A stretch of DNA of 64,000 nucleotides, from positions 49,843,116 through 49,907,115 of the forward strand of contig NC_088301.1 of NCBI RefSeq assembly GCF_032854445.1, written 5' to 3'. Below the pieces are notes generated by a model. The model had not been told where the DNA came from. It saw only the letters and a list, made by a program, of their open reading frames with translations, and searched no databases. This document shows, piece by piece, positions 59,776-64,000 of this stretch (positions are counted from its first letter, which is position 1; each line of letters opens with the position of its first letter). Both the position numbers and the translations under genes were made by a program. The DNA comes from Liolophura sinensis. Lineage: Eukaryota > Mollusca > Polyplacophora > Chitonida > Chitonidae.

Positions 59776-60269
59776 GTTGCTATGGAGATAAAGCAGGGCA
59801 GGTTTGTTGCATAATGCCTCACAAATATTGAGTATATTTGTCGGACGGTAAAACACCATAAAATGCTACATTCGACATACTCTATCTGGAATGCTTCATC
59901 CGTGGTTAACAAATTTACTGAATATATGTTGCATAACACTCAGCATTATTTGGTATTGTTGTTTGATGTGCTGACCAAACATTTTGTGCAATTAAATACC
60001 AACAACACAGAATATTTCAATGAGTACGAGAAATTTACTATACTGGCTTAGTAATTGAGAATAACGGTTCATAATCTTGAAGATGGTGTGATTAAATATT
60101 GTACATTTATATGTTTAATTGGTGTAAGCGGAGAAAAGTTTTTGATAACTGTAAAAAGATATGGCATGCTCTTATAATAAATATAAAATAATATTCTTAC
60201 GTAGAGTTGATTTTAAAATGGTCTGATTGTGTCTTAAGTAACTCTGGTATAACATCTTAGGACAGTTTC
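59776..60269. other. Spacer, nothing recognised
   Basis: Short antisense frames only. Confidence 0.35.
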
Positions 60270-60425
60270 ATAACTCCGTTCCATTTTCACTTTATATACA
60301 TTCGTAGATCTTTGGTAGTTTGTGTTAAATGTCGTTTTAAAGAATTTGCCTTGCGATTATTGGCCTAGAACGTCCATTTTGACTGACGGCTGATATACGA
60401 ATGCCTGTTTCGACGCATGGATCCC
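60270..60425 (+). repeat. Family T tail copy
   Basis: Clear match: gttccattttcactttatat, ctttggtagtttgtgttaaa, ccttgcgattattggcctag, aacgtccattttgactgacg and acgaatgcctgtttcgacgc. Confidence 0.8.
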
Positions 60426-60579
60426 CAAAACGATATATTCAAGAGCATACATTAACCTCAATACTTAAAACAATGAACTTTTAAGGGAGAGAATGATGCG
60501 TCGATAGTCGCAGTGGCTTCACTGGGTTATCTCCCCTCTTAAAGCGTTTCATACATTCATCTTTCTTGCGTCTTTTTAT

Positions 60580-60735
60580 CATCATTGAAAGCTATGATTC
60601 CGTCCTAACTTCGTACTTTAGCGTTAAATACTTTCTTACTTCTTAAAGGTTGAAAATTAGTCTTACAATTATTGACCCGGAACGTCCATTTTGACTGACA
60701 GCTGATATATGAATGTCTGTTTCGACGCATAAATT
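60580..60735 (+). repeat. Family T tail copy
   Basis: A second tail about 310 bp after the first: gattccgtcctaacttcgta, attagtcttacaattattga, ccggaacgtccattttgact and gaatgtctgtttcgacgcat. Confidence 0.8.
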
Positions 60736-61609
60736 AGACAATTCCTTCAAACAACCAGACAACGACAACTTATCATGCATTACTCTCTGTATAAAACTCA
60801 GTAAAGTATTTCGCAAAGTGCAATGGTTTCAATGAAGGCTTGTGCTAAAAAATTCAAACTGAACACATATCATCTGAAATGAGCATATTCTCACCTGAAG
60901 AAGCAGGATCCGGTTTAATAAAATTTCCTCAGTTCAGTAAATTGTATTTGTCCGTACTTTCTCACTTTGGTCCAACAAAGTGTTTCTCCAAAAAAAAAAA
61001 CCTTCAAGTCATGCACTATGTAAGAATAGCGTTATATTGCTAAAGCAGAGTGTTTTTGTTGGAACCAAAAAGCTTTGTGATGTCGGTCCCATGTAATTTT
61101 TCCAAACATGTATTATTTACTGCATGGATATAATTTCTCGTGAATAATGTCGGGATCGAATACATGTACAAGCGTTTTATAGCCATTGCTCATGAAAGCA
61201 CAATGTTGATGGAGTAACCATGGGAGATTATACAGGTCGACGACACTCATCTTATCAAACTGATCACCAGTGGAAGAAATCTTGAGAATGGTGTTAAATA
61301 AAATTGAAATAAATATATCTTACTTTTACATAGGGCAATGGATGCCAAGGGGCTGTATAGGACCAACGCATTTAGACATTGCTCTTTGATAAAATTAAAC
61401 AAGTAAAAGCAAAAACACAACTCCGGTACTTATCTTCAATTTTTGCGTTTCTAATTCTGCTCTTCGGATTTTTTTCCTTTATATAAAAAAATGTACTATA
61501 TGCCCATAACACTTGTGTTTCCAAACACCCTTGAAACTGCATGGATACTTATACCGTATACTGTTTTAAAGTTTTGTCTGTTTTCTGTATTTCTCTACAA
61601 AGGACACGT
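60736..61609. other. Spacer, nothing recognised
   Basis: AT-rich, without gene or repeat signal. Confidence 0.4.
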
Positions 61610-61775
61610 ATAAATTGCTACTATTTACACACTTACGTAACAGAATAAAACTCTGACTGAGGTAAATGGACAAGAGGCCGTGTTTCACCGGTTACGTGTG
61701 ACCATTTGCCAGCTATCACACTGTCGTCGCTGCTCTGGCCTTACTCTGTATGTTGCATGTCTTTAATTATATCCT
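61610..61775 (+). repeat. Family R 3'-part copy, well preserved
   Basis: Very clear: ttgctactatttacacact, agaataaaactctgactgag, atggacaagaggccgtgttt, caccggttacgtgtgaccat, ttgccagctatcacactgtc and gtctttaattata. Confidence 0.85.
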
Positions 61776-62049
61776 TTACTTTTGCCATAGTGATGCAACA
61801 GTGAAACACAGTTGTACATACTGGAGGTTAGATTCCTTGTTTTTGATGTCCTAAATTAATTTTTTACACTCGGTTATCACCTTTAGACATATTTAAACGT
61901 CAGCGAAGAGAATCGATTGTGAACTTGGTTCCCCGTCAAAACATGACAGTATGCTCGCGACATTGCTGTTACATTATTCAATGAATCTTCAACAATATGA
62001 CAAATAGCACAAGGGGTTGAATATTATACTTGATTTGTTATTTGCCGTT
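61776..62049. other. Spacer upstream of the TIR element
   Basis: Nothing recognised. The last six bases (62044-62049, GCCGTT) are the left target-site duplication. Confidence 0.4.
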
Positions 62050-62682
62050 TACGGAAGCCTATTGGTGCCACTGTAAATAAAAGATGTATCCAGCTAATTC
62101 TACGGGTTACTATTCCGTTTTAACGAATTACTAATTCATTTCAGTGAATTATTTTGAGTTTAATGGGTTACTATAACCATTGCTATTCTTTATAACGACT
62201 TCATGTAAGTGGCATGAACTTTAACAGAGATGCTTGTGTACAGATGTAAGATTCTCATTTTGAGAATGGGCGCTCGTAGGGACTTGTGCACCTTCGTCTT
62301 GATTTATGCCATTCAGATATCCTGTTGTTTCCCGCTCCTGTCTATTGTATTTCATAAGCAATAATATTGTTTTTAACGGATAAAAAGAAGTCGTTATCAC
62401 GGATTACTGATATGTTTTAACGATATAGTAATCCTTTATAACGAATTAGCAAATCGTATTGCTATTCCGTGAAAACGAATTCATAATGCGTTAAAAACGG
62501 AAGAGTAATCCGTTATATCGAATTAGCAAATCATTACAACGGATTGCCAGTCTGTTGTAACGATTTGCTAGGTGGTTATAATTCGTTAATTTAGTAATTC
62601 GTTAATACGGAATAGTAATCCGTTTTAAGGAATAAGTTGGACACATTTTATTTATTAACAGTGACAACAACAGGCTTCCGTA
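62050..62682. mobile_element. 633-bp TIR element with 6-bp target-site duplication and internal palindromic repeats
   Basis: The left terminus tacggaagcctattggtgcc, continuing through cactgtaaataaaa, is matched by the reverse complement of the right terminus, tacggaagcctgttgttgtc then cactgttaataaataaaa: imperfect inverted repeats of about 50 bp. GCCGTT stands directly outside both ends (62044-62049 and 62683-62688), a perfect 6-bp target-site duplication. Two interior blocks (62100-62210 and 62385-62635) are built from short palindromic words around ccgttataacgaattagcaa, and their inner edges (ataacgacttc and gaagtcgttat) are mutually inverted. No transposase is encoded. A 6-bp duplication excludes Tc1/mariner, piggyBac and typical hAT; the superfamily is undetermined. 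Confidence 0.8.
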
Positions 62683-62989
62683 GCCGTTGCTTAAGTAATA
62701 CAGAAAAGAAAAGCTGTTACATTCATATCTTAAAGAGGGAAGTTTAAAAATGTTTGTGAGTTTCTCTGATATATATGTAGTATTTCCTGTAAAATTTCGA
62801 AGTCGTGCTTTCGTGCTTTTCACCCTTGAAAATTCTGCTGGAGACGTTCCTTCTTCTTGGCAGTATGTATCAATTGCATTATGAGTTATCTCCCTTCTGC
62901 TGATCTTTCATTATCAACGCTTGCAAATTAGAGACAGAAAACAGCTCGGCAGTTACGTTGGGGCGATGATCAGACCAGAATTATCACAC

Positions 62990-63052
62990 TCTTTTTTGGG
63001 GGGTTTTTTTTGTTTGTTTGTTTGTTTTCTTTTTGTTGGTTTTTTTTTTTGC
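62990..63052. repeat. T-rich low-complexity tract with (TTTG)n
   Basis: Runs of T and G followed by TTTG units. Confidence 0.8.
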
Positions 63053-63164
63053 CAAACGTATATTTTGTTTAAGAAGTCCAAACGAAACAAACAAAAAACT
63101 ATCCTTTCACTTTCATGGATGGCTCTGAGATAGATCGTGAAATTTTCTTCTCTCGAAGCCTGAC

Positions 63165-63365
63165 CCCTTAATAATATTTTAATGTTATTGCATTTTAATG
63201 GCGATGACAACAAGGCATTTTGAACAATCCCAGACCAGTGATTAACATCAGTGGATTTTTTTTTACCTAATCCTGTTTGCCCATTAGCTGGGACCATTTG
63301 CCGGTTGTCACAGTGTTGTCGCAGCTCTGGATTTATTCTCTTTGCTGTAAGTCTTTTATCATATC
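63165..63365 (+). repeat. Family R copy with internal deletion
   Basis: Has the opening (ttttaatgttattgcatttt, cccagaccagtgattaacat) and the ending (gggaccatttgccggttgtc, gttgtcgcagctctgg) but lacks the middle. Confidence 0.7.
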
Positions 63366-63479
63366 TTTTATACTCTGCACACTAACTGAGTGGAACAGAA
63401 ATGATGACAACAGTATGATGTTTGGTAGTAAGTAACATATATACATGCCAAAACTTCTGCTAACTGTATCCTTTGAAAT

Positions 63480-63545
63480 ACAAAAGACAGCATGGAGAGT
63501 AAAACTAGAGAGTAAACACCGGTCTCTTGTCAATTTACATAATAT
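63480..63545 (-). repeat. Family R fragment, inverted
   Basis: The minus strand reads gtaaattgacaagagaccgg followed by tgtttactctc, the middle-to-end of the unit. Confidence 0.5.
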
Positions 63546-63594
63546 AAAGTCTTATACTAATTGTTGACTTAGATGTTTAAAACGAAAGTGGAGA

Positions 63595-63670
63595 ACTGTG
63601 AAAGCGGTCGTTAACCTGGAACGTCCATCTTGATTCACTTTTGGTATACGAATGTCTTCTCAAGATCCAT
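63595..63670 (+). repeat. Family T tail fragment
   Basis: Contains cctggaacgtccatcttgat and tggtatacgaatgtcttctc. Confidence 0.6.
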
Positions 63671-64000
63671 GAACAAAGCTTGATCTTTGATGAATTAAAT
63701 CTTGTAGGGTATAAACAATTTTAATGTAAAAAAACTACAGCCTGGAGAGCAATCGTAAATATGACTGAGTTCTTGACTCAGTATCACAAAGATGTTGTAC
63801 ATTTAGGACAATGGTACGGAAATCGTGACGTGCAAAATACCGAAAGACAAATATACGATAAGTCGAAAATGGGCCCAGATTGTCCTGTGACAGCTTGTAT
63901 GCAAGCTCTGCCAGAATAGAGTTCATCGTTTGCATTGCTCTGAACCAAATATCAAATATACATTTATACTGTAGCCTTTACCGAGGTTGAGTAAACTACA
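63671..64000. other. Window edge, nothing recognised
   Basis: Only one short minus-strand frame without a recognisable motif. Confidence 0.4.

Noticed and set aside
62602-62823. 73-codon minus-strand frame
   Set aside because: It starts inside the repeats of the TIR element and runs through its terminus; no motif.

Overview
The window is AT-rich, repeat-dense, intron-bearing animal DNA. It looks like a mollusc, probably a bivalve. That is an inference from two copies of a tRNA-derived SINE with a conserved core and a 'gtacggcgtaaaacacc' + (AAAT)n tail of the kind I associate with molluscan genomes, from debris of a reverse-transcriptase element common in marine invertebrates, and from the genes present. 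No prokaryotic features, tRNA genes or CRISPR arrays were seen.

Only two protein-coding genes can be supported. Both are on the minus strand, and they are tandem paralogues of a secreted chitin deacetylase: signal peptide, one chitin-binding peritrophin-A domain (CBM14), a long Pro/Thr-rich linker, then a carbohydrate-esterase-4 (NodB) deacetylase domain. Gene A has exon 1 at 22737-21858 and exon 2 at 16166-15216. Gene B has exon 1 at 50467-49723 and exon 2 at 46710-45749. Both have two large coding exons joined by one phase-1 intron at the same place, 5.7 kb in A and 3.0 kb in B. Gene A keeps all the expected active-site motifs but has one extra base in a homopolymer that shifts the last ~38 codons. 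Gene B is open to the end, but the second histidine of the H-x-x-x-H zinc motif is tyrosine. The pair may therefore be an enzyme plus a chitin-binding pseudoenzyme, or A may be decaying or mis-assembled at one base. The products should act outside the cell on chitin, for example in shell matrix, cuticle or gut lining.

Layout. 1-14.7 kb: non-coding, with a truncated SINE (3.1 kb), a TIR-bounded element with internal repeats (3.7-4.7 kb), a 40-42 bp minisatellite (9.1-9.8 kb) and an array of an unclassified ~270 bp repeat (family R, 12.0-12.7 kb). 14.7-23.0 kb: gene A. 23-44.6 kb: intergenic DNA with a (TA)n tract, a full-length SINE with target-site duplication, a degraded cytochrome-P450-like fragment (30.1-30.6 kb, tentative), a deleted Tc1/mariner element (35.7-36.3 kb) and a retroelement 3' end carrying a nested MITE (37.7-38.6 kb). 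44.6-50.7 kb: gene B. 50.7-64 kb: dense debris of families R and T (T being the retroelement 3' end), a hierarchical minisatellite (56.4-56.7 kb) and a 633 bp TIR element with a perfect 6-bp target-site duplication (62.05-62.68 kb).

I found no convincing new multi-gene system. The most useful leads are the asymmetric defects in the two deacetylase paralogues, conserved short motifs in their linkers and 5' flanks, and two or three unclassified mobile or repeat families.
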